NCBI GenBank assembly: GCA_021396245.1
Contig: WNYE01000140.1
Location: forward strand, 1-64,000
DNA from: Sporothrix humicola
Taxonomy: Eukaryota > Ascomycota > Sordariomycetes > Ophiostomatales > Ophiostomataceae
Direction: 5' to 3'
Length of the DNA: 64,000 nucleotides
Below are positions 53,512 to 63,711 of this stretch, one piece after another. The notes below the pieces were generated by a model. That model was not told where the DNA came from, searched no databases, and saw only the letters and a list, made by a program, of their open reading frames with translations. The stretch's first letter is position 1. Each line of letters starts with the position of its first letter. The translations under genes were made by a program, and so were the position numbers.

Positions 53512-54116
53512 GTGCCGTCCTAGACCATGCCAGTTTTTTCTGCAGGTGGATTCGCAATTCTTTTAATGGACGAAAATGTCGATGGTCAGCAGCGGACAGA
53601 GTTGGGGAACGCGGAGAGAATGAAAAGTGGAAAATTGCAGGGGGCCATGGTTGGCATGGGCTCAATGGCAGATCTGGGGGCGTATTTTTGCCAAAACTTT
53701 AGTGTGGCCATCGGCCTTTCAACAAGGCCTACTATCTGATTATTCAGGGGTAAAATAAACAAACCAAATTTCTCGATCGCTCTTTCTTGACTTTTTGAAA
53801 ACTATGTGCTCAAGACTTTCCAGACAAAATGTGACGATTTGCACTTTCCCAGATTGCCCCACTCACCGCCTTCGCACTTGCCAGCGAAAATACTGCCACT
53901 GCCCACCACCAGGCAAGCGCACCATGCTGACAGCACCTTCCGTACCAAAACGGAAGGAACGACCGGCACGGCCCCACCATCGCACCTTCCCTCCGAGTGC
54001 CTTCACCACCGCCACCACCCAAATTGGCCCAAAACAGCTGGTATAAGGTTTATAAGGTCGTCCATGGGTAGTTCCTTCCACTTATCAAAGGGAGAAGAGA
54101 GTTCTCTTGGGCCCTT
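53512..54116. other. intergenic, no gene seen
   Basis: The 3' flank of the SET-MYND locus; short frames only, none with a domain. Confidence 0.45.
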
Positions 54117-54317
54117 TGGTCTAGTTGGACAGAGCAGCTCGCCTTTACGCTCCGGCGTAAGGACGAGGGTTCGAGTCCTCTGACGACGAGGTAGCGGAGG
54201 CGGCAGCCTCTAGGCCTCGGCGGGCAAAACACTCTGCCGGGTGTTTTCATAGCCCTCATCCAGTGGCCCTGGGTATCGTGCACGGTACTCGAGGCCCTGG
54301 GTGAGGGTGAACTTTTT
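54117..54317 (+). ncRNA. candidate Pol III unit with tRNA-like A and B boxes (unidentified)
   Basis: TGGTCTAGTTGG at 54117-54128 resembles a tRNA A box, and GGTTCGAGTCC at 54168-54178 is a good B box, 39 nt further on. Between them lies a 13-bp hairpin (54138-54150 with 54155-54167, loop TCCG, one mismatch and one wobble). T5 at 54313-54317 could end transcription. A genuine tRNA is unlikely because the acceptor ends do not pair, the D stem is poor, and the hairpin is too long for an anticodon arm. A tRNA-derived SINE remnant or another Pol III RNA would fit. Confidence 0.3.
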
Positions 54318-54647
54318 GTCAAAATTTCTACATTCATTTTTTTTTCTTTCTTTTTCGGTATGCTTTTTTTACAGCCATCAGCAATGCATTCAAAGATAGG
54401 TATGACTCGAGGAGACTTTGAAGTTCTTCTTTTTATTTTTATCTAACAGCGTTTTGTACAGGACAGGCGATCTATGCATAGCGAAAACGAGGCCTGAAAA
54501 TGCGAAATGCGAAGCGCAAAAAAAAAAAAAAGAAAAAAAAAAAAAAGAAAAAAAGAAAAAAGAAAACAAAAACATCGACACGTCAACATCGCGATACAAC
54601 AGCAGACCCATTCCTCTTCCACGACAGCACTTTCCCCCTCGATTGCC
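54318..54647. other. intergenic with A-rich tract
   Basis: About 45 nt at 54519-54575 are nearly pure A broken by G. T-rich sequence precedes it. This is probably the 3' flank of the dehydrogenase gene. Confidence 0.5.
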
Positions 54648-56225
54648 CTACAAGTTTGCACGCACGGCTGTCGACGAATTGGCACGCTGGGCTGCTGCAC
54701 GTCCTGCGCGACGACCAAAGACAGTGCCCGATGTCAGGCCAGAACCGCCAGGATAGTTTCCATAGAAGAGGCCGCCGAGCATCTCGCCGGCACAGAACAG
54801 GCCGGGCACCTCGCGGTTGCTGGCCGAGATGACGGCTGCGGTCTGCGGGCTGACAGCGAGGCCGCCAAAGGTGAACGTGACACCGCACGCGACCTTGACG
54901 GCAACAAATGGGCCCTTGTCGACAGGAAGAGCCCAGTTGGACTTGGGCAGAGCGAGGCCACCGCGGCTGGACTGCGTCGAGACGCCGTCACGGACAGCCG
55001 GGTCCCACTTGGCATTCGGGTTCTCGGCCTGGAAGGCGTTGGCGGCGTCGTTGTAGGCACGCATGGTCTCCAAGAACTTGGCTGGCGAATGCAGACCGCC
55101 CTCGGTGGCCATCTTCTCGGCGAGCTCCTCGAGCGTGTCGGCACGGATCTTGCGTACAATGCTGTCGCGGTACTCCTCGTCGCGCAGCCAGGGCGTGCCG
55201 CGTGCGTCCCAGACCTGGAAGGCCTGGCCGTCAGGCTGGCCCATGATGGCACGGCCAAACTTGGCATACGTATAGTTTCGCAGATCAACGCCCTCGTCAA
55301 CGAACCGCTCGCCCTGGGTGTTGACCATGACGCCTAGAGGGTAGCCTGACTTTGTGAACTCGTTGGAGATGGCACGGTCGCCGCTATTGGCAGGAGCATT
55401 GGCGTCCCAGGCGACCGAGTGGCAGCCGGACCAGTGGCCGGCCTGCTTCGCGCCAACATCACGCATGGCTAACTCGAGACCATCACCCGTGTTATACGGC
55501 GTGCCACGGACAAGTGCCAGGTCCCAGCCGGGGCCCAGGTACTCGGCACGCATGCGAGGGTTGGCCTCGAAACCGCCGGCCGTTAGAATCACAGCCTTGG
55601 CCGAAATGGTCCGGACAACACCGCCAGCAGCCTCGACGACAACACCCGTCACAGTGCCCTGAGGATCTGTCACGAGCTGCTTGGCCATGGTCGAAAAGTA
55701 AGTGGCAACACCGGCCCGCCGTGCGGCCTTGCGATGGTCCTCAGTCAGGCCCTTGCCGCCGTCCTGTGTCTTGAGAGCCATACCGCCCCAGAACTTGTAC
55801 CGCCCGTCGACCTTGTACGCCTGGCGGTTGAACGACAGCTGGAAACGCACGCCGTGCTTGTGCAGCCACTTGACGGCATCGTTGGAGTCGCCCACAAGCG
55901 TGCGGCCCAGCTGCACGTCGGAACGGCCGGCCGTCACGCGCTGCAGGTCGTTTGTGAAGTCCTGGGCCGTGTAGGGCTCGAGGTCGATGATTTTTGCGGT
56001 TGCGGCATCGACATTGTTGACGAGAGGGAGAAGATCGGCCAGACCGGCGTGGGCTGTGCGGAATGCGCCCGCCGTGAAGTAGGTGTTGCCGCCGGCCCAC
56101 TCTTCGGGGCACTTGTCGATCAGCACGACGTTGCGGGCGCCGTTTTCGCGGGCCGAGAGGGCTGCTGAGAAGCCAGCATTGCCACCGCCGACGACAAGCA
56201 CGTCGCACTCTGAAGGGACAGACAT
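54648..56225 (-). CDS. FAD-dependent tricarballylate dehydrogenase / fumarate-reductase-type flavoprotein (TcuA/CobZ-like)
   Basis: Bacterial TcuA oxidises tricarballylate to cis-aconitate; CobZ and fumarate reductase flavoproteins share the fold. The single exon encodes 525 residues from ATG 56225. The dinucleotide-binding motif VVGGGNAGFSAALSARE spans residues 11-27, followed by GGNTYFTAGAFRTAHAG, a signature of the TcuA/CobZ group. The capping domain lies at about 240-390, and the C-terminal FAD contact is GEMLGGLFYGNYPGGSGLT (about 483-501). There is no mitochondrial presequence and no C-terminal SKL, so a cytosolic location is likely. It is divergent from a Zn2Cys6 factor across 1.4 kb. 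The substrate is inferred; a different alpha,beta-dehydrogenation is possible. The family is mainly bacterial, so ancient transfer is conceivable. Confidence 0.78.
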   Translation of the reverse strand: MSVPSECDVLVVGGGNAGFSAALSARENGARNVVLIDKCPEEWAGGNTYFTAGAFRTAHAGLADLLPLVNNVDAATAKIIDLEPYTAQDFTNDLQRVTAGRSDVQLGRTLVGDSNDAVKWLHKHGVRFQLSFNRQAYKVDGRYKFWGGMALKTQDGGKGLTEDHRKAARRAGVATYFSTMAKQLVTDPQGTVTGVVVEAAGGVVRTISAKAVILTAGGFEANPRMRAEYLGPGWDLALVRGTPYNTGDGLELAMRDVGAKQAGHWSGCHSVAWDANAPANSGDRAISNEFTKSGYPLGVMVNTQGERFVDEGVDLRNYTYAKFGRAIMGQPDGQAFQVWDARGTPWLRDEEYRDSIVRKIRADTLEELAEKMATEGGLHSPAKFLETMRAYNDAANAFQAENPNAKWDPAVRDGVSTQSSRGGLALPKSNWALPVDKGPFVAVKVACGVTFTFGGLAVSPQTAAVISASNREVPGLFCAGEMLGGLFYGNYPGGSGLTSGTVFGRRAGRAAAQRANSSTAVRANL

Positions 56226-57642
56226 TGCAAGGTGAGAGGCGAGAGGAGGAGAGAATAAGGCGAAGTATTGGGAGACGAGACGAGACGAGACGATGAATAC
56301 GGTTGAGGGGGTGGCTCAGATTGGTGTCGAGTCGGATATGTCGGCGTTGATTTGTGCAAAGTTGTCAAATCTGACTGGCCAGGGAGCTTGTTCTCATGCA
56401 GCTTGACATGCAAGTTGCTCTGGTCATATACTGGGAGAAAAAGACAACGATAGTCATCAAAATTATGACAAAATACGCCAGTCGCGTGTTTGCCGGACGA
56501 TTCTGGCCGGCTATGCACGACGAGCTACGCGTTCTGTCCGCGGCCAAGATCCGTGGCTTCATCTGTTCCGGACCTGGCCTTGACATGGCCTCATGTTGTC
56601 CTCAGTATAGCCTCGATATCGGAGCGCTCAACTGGGCGAGAGATGCAAAGAAGTGGGAAAGGAGCGGGCAAGTGCTGGTCGAAGAGGTGGACGCGGAGAT
56701 CTTGAAGCCGTGAAAGCGGGGCTTGAGCCGACTGTCTAAGATCCACATGTTTTCCCTTTTGGGAAATTCTGGAGTCTTTTACACTAGCGAGACGGAGAGT
56801 CAGACGCCGCAAGAGAGAAATTTTCGGTGCAGAACTGGAGCCACTTCCATTGCGTCCCATGACGCTCCGTTTTCGGTTTCATTTTCCCCGCTCGCGACAA
56901 CTCTCGACAAATTGTCGCAGAACATGATCCGTGGATTCGAGAAACAGGATTGTCTTTGCTCGTTTGGGCAAAGCCAAATCAAGTTTGTCGCCCGAGGGGA
57001 GGAGTCTGAGAGTGCTTCAATTCAATGACAAGTCACGTGTTAAGAATGGAAACTGTGCTGAAGATTCCACGGAACGACATCTGTTGGGACATGATGAGAT
57101 GACGAAAGCACTGTTGGTGACCCTGCGTTTTCGTCACAAACATTGTCCACTCTCCGAATCGCAATTCAAATCAAAGTTCGACAACAAGAGTGGACGTCAT
57201 TGTCAACCCTCGCCGTCTTCGGCAGCCTTGTTCATACACGTGACTGCTCTTGCCGGCTTTCTCTCATCTGCACCTTCCACCGGCCTTGAGCCAAGCTTCC
57301 CCGCTGACCGGCATTAACACTACAGCTCAGGCGAGTTAGCGGGCTTCAGTTGACTTGCTCTTGTCAATGTCAACAATCTTCACTTTATAGCGTCCTCCAC
57401 ATCGTATTTCCACCGCGTCTTGGCGACGGCCATTCAGAAGAAAGAGGAAGACTTTGACATTCGGGAGTCATTTTGTTTTCTCATCTGATTTTTATCTTAC
57501 CATGCCTCGTGGTGCGCCATAGAAATGGATGCGCCATTGGCCGTTTCGTCTTTTTGCCAATCGCGAACCTCGAAATAGGCTTCATTTTGAGCCAAATTGA
57601 CCGCCAACCATACCTCTTCCCTCTCATCTCCCACGTCTTATC
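56226..57642. promoter_or_regulatory. divergent promoter, flavoprotein / Zn2Cys6 factor
   Basis: Contains paired CGG triplets as used by zinc-cluster factors: CGG-N10-CCG at 56494-56509 and CGG-N7-CCG at 56541-56553. No gene is supported; the frame 56396-56713 overlaps these sites. Binding is an inference. Confidence 0.4.
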
Positions 57643-60429
57643 ATGACCCGCCCTCGCGAGGGCTCGTCCCTTGTGTCAGAGCCGCGCTCAACGGCCCGGG
57701 CGTGCCAGTTCTGCCGCAAACGCAAGATCAAGTGCGACGCTCTCAAGCCAACTTGCACGACCTGTCGAACAAGCAACCGCACCTGCAGCTATCATCACGG
57801 GCCCGTCAAGCCGCGGCCGTCGACGGCACTATTGAATGCGGCGCGCGAAGAGAAGAACGAGCTTGAGCGCATGCTGATCCGACTGAAACTGGCGCCGACA
57901 GCCGCAGAACAAGATGCTCTCTTGAATTTGGTCGATATCGTCAATGGAAAAGTGCATATTCGGGCACCATCCTCGAAAGATGCGGCAATATCATCTTCCA
58001 GAGCCAAAGGCGCATCTCACGACACATCGACTGCCGACGCTGCCGCCGCATTGGCTTCGATGCCGACGTCGGAAACGGCAGGAAACTCGTCATTATCGCC
58101 GTCGCATATGGCCGTTGACGGCGACTTGCCACGGATCGGAGGCTACCCTACCCCGTCAGGATCACGGACAAGAGAGACCGGCAGTGAAGACGGCGCGGTA
58201 GTGTCTGATAAAACATCAAAGAAGAGCGGAAATGGAGGCGACCAAGAAGAAGTTGAGTCTAGTCACGTGATCCAAGATGACGACGACGAAGAAGAAGACG
58301 ATGAGGACGACGAAGACGAGGATGAAGATGAGATTAAAGAAACAACCGTGGATGGAGACTCGTTTTCTGTCCTTCCGTTTGAAAAACGGACCTTTATGGG
58401 CGTTATGGTGCCGCCATCTTCTCTTTCAATGACTCCTCACCACTCGCATCACCACTCGAATCACCACTCGCATCACCACTCGCATCACCACTCACATCAC
58501 CACCCCCAGCACCACCCCACGCCAAATGGTGTTACGCCTTCAATAGACGCCCAGTCTACTCTCCGATACCAACTCATTGCCAACGCTGCCATGAGTCGCC
58601 AGCAAGAGTACCGCTTACGGCTTTTGCCAATCATCCGAGGCGTCCCAGCCGAACTTGCTCTCCATCTCCTCGATCTGCACTGGAACCGCCAGCACCACAC
58701 ATATCTACTTACATACCGCCCGGCGTTTATGCGAGAACTCGTTGATGGCGGAGAGTACTGCACTGATTTCTTGCTGTATGCAGTCTTTGCCTGCGCCAGC
58801 AAATTTTCTGAGCGCATCGAGCTGCGCACAGATCCAGCGGACCCGGAGACAACGGGCAAGGACTTCTTCCGGCGCTGCGAGGACATTATTGCGAGGGACG
58901 CCGTGCTAAGCCAGTCGCGAATCCCCACGATCGTCGGTCTCTTGATGCTCGGCGCAACATACAACGCCCGCGGAATCACATCTAAAGGGTGGCTCTACAC
59001 AGGCTATGCGCTGAGAATGGTCTTTGATTTAGGGCTGCACATTGAGAGCCCTGCCTCGACCGCTGGTCTCAACCCCGAAGAGATTGAGATTCGCCGGCGC
59101 GTGTTCTGGGGCGCATTCATCTGCGAGAAACTGCAGAGCGTGTATCTGGGTCGACCTGCAACGATCCAGCTGCGCGATGCACACGTCTCTCGAGATTTCC
59201 TCGATACATTCGAAGAGCTCGAACCCTGGGCACCATACGTCGATCCCATGTCACAGGCCGATGCCACATCCATGGCCGCTGCTGGTGGGCGCTGGAACAA
59301 TGCTGTGACGCATTCTGTGTCGGTTTTTCAGCAGCTCTGCTCGCTGGCCAAGATCATGACCAACATTATCAACAAGATTTATTTTGCGACGAACGCGGCC
59401 GCCACAGCAGCTGGCGGTGCAACTACTTCAGCTACAGTGGCTACTACACCGACAGGGACAGCCACTTCTGCTGCGCCAAAGTCTCGCAAAAAGATGAGCC
59501 GAGCCTTACGGCAGATTGACAATGCCCTTGTCCGATGGTATCGTGATTTGCCTCCACATCTCGTCTACGAACCATGGGCAGCGAAAGGAGCAGCCAATGG
59601 GGCTACAACTGCTCAAGCAACAATTACGGCCACGCCCAATCTGACAATTCTACACACAACCTACCATTGTCTCGTCATCTTGCTTCACTGCCCATTTATC
59701 TCGGCTGGGACATCGGGCGCAACTGGGACAGCTTCATCCGGGGCCAATCCGGCAACCGCCCATCACGGCGAAGAGGCCACAAACGCTTGGAAACGGTGCA
59801 CGACTGCCGCTCGAAATATCACCAACCTGGCCCTCGCCTACCGGGCCACATATCCACTGCGAAAGTCCAACTACATGCTGGTTTACGCCGTCTATGTGGC
59901 CTGCACAATCCACGTCCACAATGCGGCCGCTGTTTTTGGAGTCAATGGCAGTGGAGTAAACAACATGGACAGCACAGCGGCCTCGGATCCGTCTCTTCTG
60001 TTGAGGGCCAGCCTTGTCTGTCTTGACGAGCTGGCTGTTCCCAACTCTGGCGCTGCTGATACGGCCCGCATTATTCGCAAGTTGATGGCTGCCAAAGGCA
60101 TTCCTGAACATCTTGGGCCGGCTTTTATGAATGGAGGCGCATCTACGGCCGCAAATGGAAACGCAAACGGGAATGGGGTGCTTGATGCCCACTTCTTCAC
60201 ACAGGACATGGCAACTGCACCAAGCACTCTCAATGGGGACATGCACAATCCAGCCAGTGCCACCGCATTTGACGACACGAATTTTACCTGGCAGCTATTC
60301 GACGAGTCGCCTTCTTTCGACCCACTGGCCCAGCTGCAGTCCTTTTCTGACTTTGGCCTGTCTGGCCACGATCTCCTCTTTGGATTTATGGACGGCAACT
60401 TTTCGCCTTCAGAATTTATGGGAGCTTAA
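57643..60429 (+). CDS. Zn2Cys6 fungal transcription factor
   Basis: A nuclear DNA-binding regulator of 928 residues from a single exon. The zinc cluster uses Cys21, 24, 31, 38, 41 and 48 (C-x2-C-x6-C-x6-C-x2-C-x6-C) with the basic stretch RKRKIK. A short coiled coil follows (about 65-80). An acidic run of about 20 residues (about 213-234) precedes a His-rich tract (about 264-290) encoded by a 12-bp CATCACCACTCG-type repeat. The fungal-specific middle homology domain covers about 325-560 (LTYRPAFMRELVDGGEY, GYALRMVFDLGLHIESPA). The C-terminus (FTWQLFDESPSFDPLAQL) is acidic/aromatic, like an activation domain. I do not recognise a named orthologue. The divergent flavoprotein gene is a plausible target. 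Confidence 0.9.
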   Translation: MTRPREGSSLVSEPRSTARACQFCRKRKIKCDALKPTCTTCRTSNRTCSYHHGPVKPRPSTALLNAAREEKNELERMLIRLKLAPTAAEQDALLNLVDIVNGKVHIRAPSSKDAAISSSRAKGASHDTSTADAAAALASMPTSETAGNSSLSPSHMAVDGDLPRIGGYPTPSGSRTRETGSEDGAVVSDKTSKKSGNGGDQEEVESSHVIQDDDDEEEDDEDDEDEDEDEIKETTVDGDSFSVLPFEKRTFMGVMVPPSSLSMTPHHSHHHSNHHSHHHSHHHSHHHPQHHPTPNGVTPSIDAQSTLRYQLIANAAMSRQQEYRLRLLPIIRGVPAELALHLLDLHWNRQHHTYLLTYRPAFMRELVDGGEYCTDFLLYAVFACASKFSERIELRTDPADPETTGKDFFRRCEDIIARDAVLSQSRIPTIVGLLMLGATYNARGITSKGWLYTGYALRMVFDLGLHIESPASTAGLNPEEIEIRRRVFWGAFICEKLQSVYLGRPATIQLRDAHVSRDFLDTFEELEPWAPYVDPMSQADATSMAAAGGRWNNAVTHSVSVFQQLCSLAKIMTNIINKIYFATNAAATAAGGATTSATVATTPTGTATSAAPKSRKKMSRALRQIDNALVRWYRDLPPHLVYEPWAAKGAANGATTAQATITATPNLTILHTTYHCLVILLHCPFISAGTSGATGTASSGANPATAHHGEEATNAWKRCTTAARNITNLALAYRATYPLRKSNYMLVYAVYVACTIHVHNAAAVFGVNGSGVNNMDSTAASDPSLLLRASLVCLDELAVPNSGAADTARIIRKLMAAKGIPEHLGPAFMNGGASTAANGNANGNGVLDAHFFTQDMATAPSTLNGDMHNPASATAFDDTNFTWQLFDESPSFDPLAQLQSFSDFGLSGHDLLFGFMDGNFSPSEFMGA

Positions 60430-60649
60430 TGTATAAATTTGTAGCTATGTAAGATTATTTCATAAAGGTCAAATTTACGATGAATGGTTTATTTTGTAAT
60501 TACTTCATTCCGGTTCACCTGAAATTCTCATTGCATATATTCACATTCTTATACGTGTTATAAAATAATATCTGAGCAAAAAACGATCCCAATTTCTCTT
60601 CGAATCCCTTTAACCTCCATTTACATTTATTTATTTATTTATTTCCAAT

Positions 60650-63600
60650 ATTAACCTCTCGGTTGCCGCCATGCCTGCCGCCGCCCGGCCGTAACGCGCA
60701 GCCGCGCGGCCCCGGGGCACGGTTATACCGCCACCCCCCCTCTCGGCGCCTACGAAACGTACACGACCGTTAACGGCGGACAACTCCGCGCCGACCAGTA
60801 GTTTACACCCTCGTTTAAAGAGTTGTACCGCCGTGGCCTTTAATAGCCCGTTATAGTTTTTTAATAAACGTAATTGTATTATTGTTAACACGCCGGGTAC
60901 TTTTACTCTTTTTTTTAACCGGCTTTTAATACTTACCGTTTTTACTCGTATTTTTGAAGTTATTAATAATTAAACCGTTAATACACCGTTTACGACTTTT
61001 ATTTCCGTTAACGTCGTTAATATTTATAGTATTTTTAACTTTTACGTTATAAACGTTATTTTCGTTTTTATTATTATATATATAATTAACTTACGAACCG
61101 GCGTTATACTCGACGTAATCTTTTAAAAACTTTTTTATACCGTCGTCTTTTAAACTTTTTATATCGTCACCGTACCGATAATTATTATATTTATACTCGC
61201 CGGTTATCCGACGAATAATAATTATACGTAATTAATTTACGCTATTAAAGTAATAGTATAAATTATCCTTTTATTATAATAAATATATATACACTCCGGT
61301 AACCTTAATACTATAATAACTAAACCGCCACTTTACGATAAAGTTTTTTTATATATTAACTAAATAACGTTACCGTTAATTAACGAAGTTATTATTAAAG
61401 TTACTACGATAACCGTTAAAGGTTATACTTTTATTACCGCCGTACGTTAACTTTTTAACGGAAACTACGTTATCGTTTTTTTCGAAAATATAAATTATTA
61501 GTTTATAAAAAACTTTTTTTAAATAACTTTTTTTAACGCCGAGATAACCGTTATAAGTTTAAAAGTTATTTTTTAAAACGTATTAACTAATACTTTACTT
61601 TTATTAAACTTAATTATTAAACTAAATACGCTTCGTTTAATAATATAAATAAAACTAATAATTTATTAATACTTAAACTTAACTTTTAATAATAACCTTT
61701 ACTTTACGTTAACCTTTAAAGTTAATATAAACTTTTTACTTTAAAACGACGTAATTATTAATTACGGGTTTTATTATATTTACTCGTATTAAAAAGATTA
61801 TAAACCGTAAATTTATTACCGGTGTTAAACTTAAAACTATTTAAACCGGAATTATTAAAAACCTTTACGGTATATGTATTATAATAACGTTTATAATAAT
61901 TAAACTTATAAAAAGGTTAAATTCGATAAATATTATATTAACTATTAAGGCTTACACTCGGTTTTTTTTCACTTTTACTTTACTTACTTTATATACTTTA
62001 ACGAATACTAGTTAAATAACGGTACTGATAAACGTCTCCTTTTAAATAAACTAAACATTACTTCTTTAAATATATTATAACTCTCACCGTTAAATTTAAG
62101 TTATTAATAATACTTATTATTTTTTAAAATATATATAAAATTAACCGTTTCGTATAAGTCGTTTTTTACTAAATAAACTCCTTCGACGTTAACGTAGTCT
62201 TTTTACAAAAAATTATACTTACTTAAAACGACAATACTTTAAGCTTAACCTTTAGTAAATATTATAAGTTATAAACCGAAAAAAACCGTTTCGTTAAATA
62301 TATCGTTAAAAGTTTCCCGTTAATATATTAATAATATACTACAACTAAAAATATTATATATATTATTATTCGAATAACCGAAACTTAATTATTATATATT
62401 ATTAATATTTATAACGAGCTTTATACCCTCGGTCTTTAATTATAAAACTTACCGTTATTTTAACCCGTAACTTTACTAACCTTCGAAGTTAAAGATAACG
62501 TTATTTTAATAAAAAATATTAACCTTTATTACCCGTTTTAAGACTTAATAAAGTAAACCTCCATTTATACTAACGTACTCTTTAACTTTACAAACGAGTA
62601 AAATTTATTTTTTTTTACACCGCTTAATATATTAACTTAATAATTATAAAACCTTTAATCCTACCACCGTTTATTTATTATAAACTATACGTAAACCTTA
62701 TTATACTTTTAAACTATATACTTTATACTAAACTAACCGAAATTCGACTATACACTATAAATATACTTTATACCAACGTTAACTTTACCGACACCGATAA
62801 ATAACTTTTATTAAACTAAGTTTAATTAAAAAAAAATTATATTTTTAAAATAAAGTATACTTCTTTTAACGCCGTTATTACTCATTAATATTATTACCCT
62901 CGAACGTTAAATTAACGATTTATTTAATAAACTTATTAATATTATATACGTATACGCTTCGGCTAAGTTACTTTTAAAAAAATAACGTTTCTTTAATTAA
63001 AATATAGCCGTTACCGCCGCCATTAATACCTTTTACGTTACAAAAAAAAAAATATACGTTAACGATCGGTTTAAAGTAATTTACGAAACCGTATAAACGG
63101 TACGACGGGTATAATAATAAACTCTCCGATATATAAATACGCGTTATTAATAGGTTATTTTATATAAAACTTTAATAAAAAACATCGACTTATAAAGGTT
63201 AAAGAAATAAACTTACTCTTAAAGTTATACTCTCGCCGTTTCTTTTTTCTTTTTACCTTTAAAACGCCTAAATAATACGTACACCGTATATCCCGACGAT
63301 AAAGTTAAAATTTTCTCTCGCCGGTTTTTCTTAACCTTAAACGTTTTACTACTCTTACCGGCACCGACGTCGTATAACCGTATTTTTATTAACTAAAACG
63401 TCTTTATAAATAATATTTTAACGGTAATCTACTATACTTCTTTACGTAAAACCTTTAAACTAAACCAAATATTAAACGTACTTTTCTAAACCTACGACGA
63501 CTTTTTCGCCTTTTAACTTTAAAATATCGCTATAACTAGTTTACGCTTTAACTATTAATTATTACACTTTAAAATATCTCATATTATCGTTATTTCGAAA

Positions 63601-63711
63601 CTCGGTAAAACTATCTTAAAGAAATAAAAGGTTAAAGGTTAAAAGTTAATAACGTTTTTTAATATAATTAATAAAATTATCGAAACTATCGTAATTTATA
63701 AACTTACCGAG
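60650..63711. mobile_element. RIP-mutated repeat block (transposon relic), family unresolved
   Basis: From about 60870 the sequence becomes very AT-rich. CpA and TpG almost vanish on both strands, while CpG, CpC and TpA persist. That is the dinucleotide footprint of repeat-induced point mutation (CpA to TpA). No frame of 60 codons survives beyond 60891. The first about 200 nt (60660-60860) are still GC-rich and may be a less affected end of the same repeat. I could not recognise transposase or reverse-transcriptase residues in the mutated sequence, so the element class is open. Confidence 0.85.

Noticed and set aside
54117..54190. A true tRNA gene
   Set aside because: Acceptor ends do not pair, D and T stems have mismatches, and the central hairpin is 13 bp with a 4-nt loop.
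56396..56713. 105-codon plus-strand frame in the flavoprotein/TF promoter
   Set aside because: No recognisable domain, no splice partners, and it lies in the divergent promoter; could be a relic but not supported.
60631..60891. 86-codon minus-strand frame at the edge of the RIP block
   Set aside because: Arg/Gly/Ala-rich because of local GC content, no domain, and it spans the repeat boundary.
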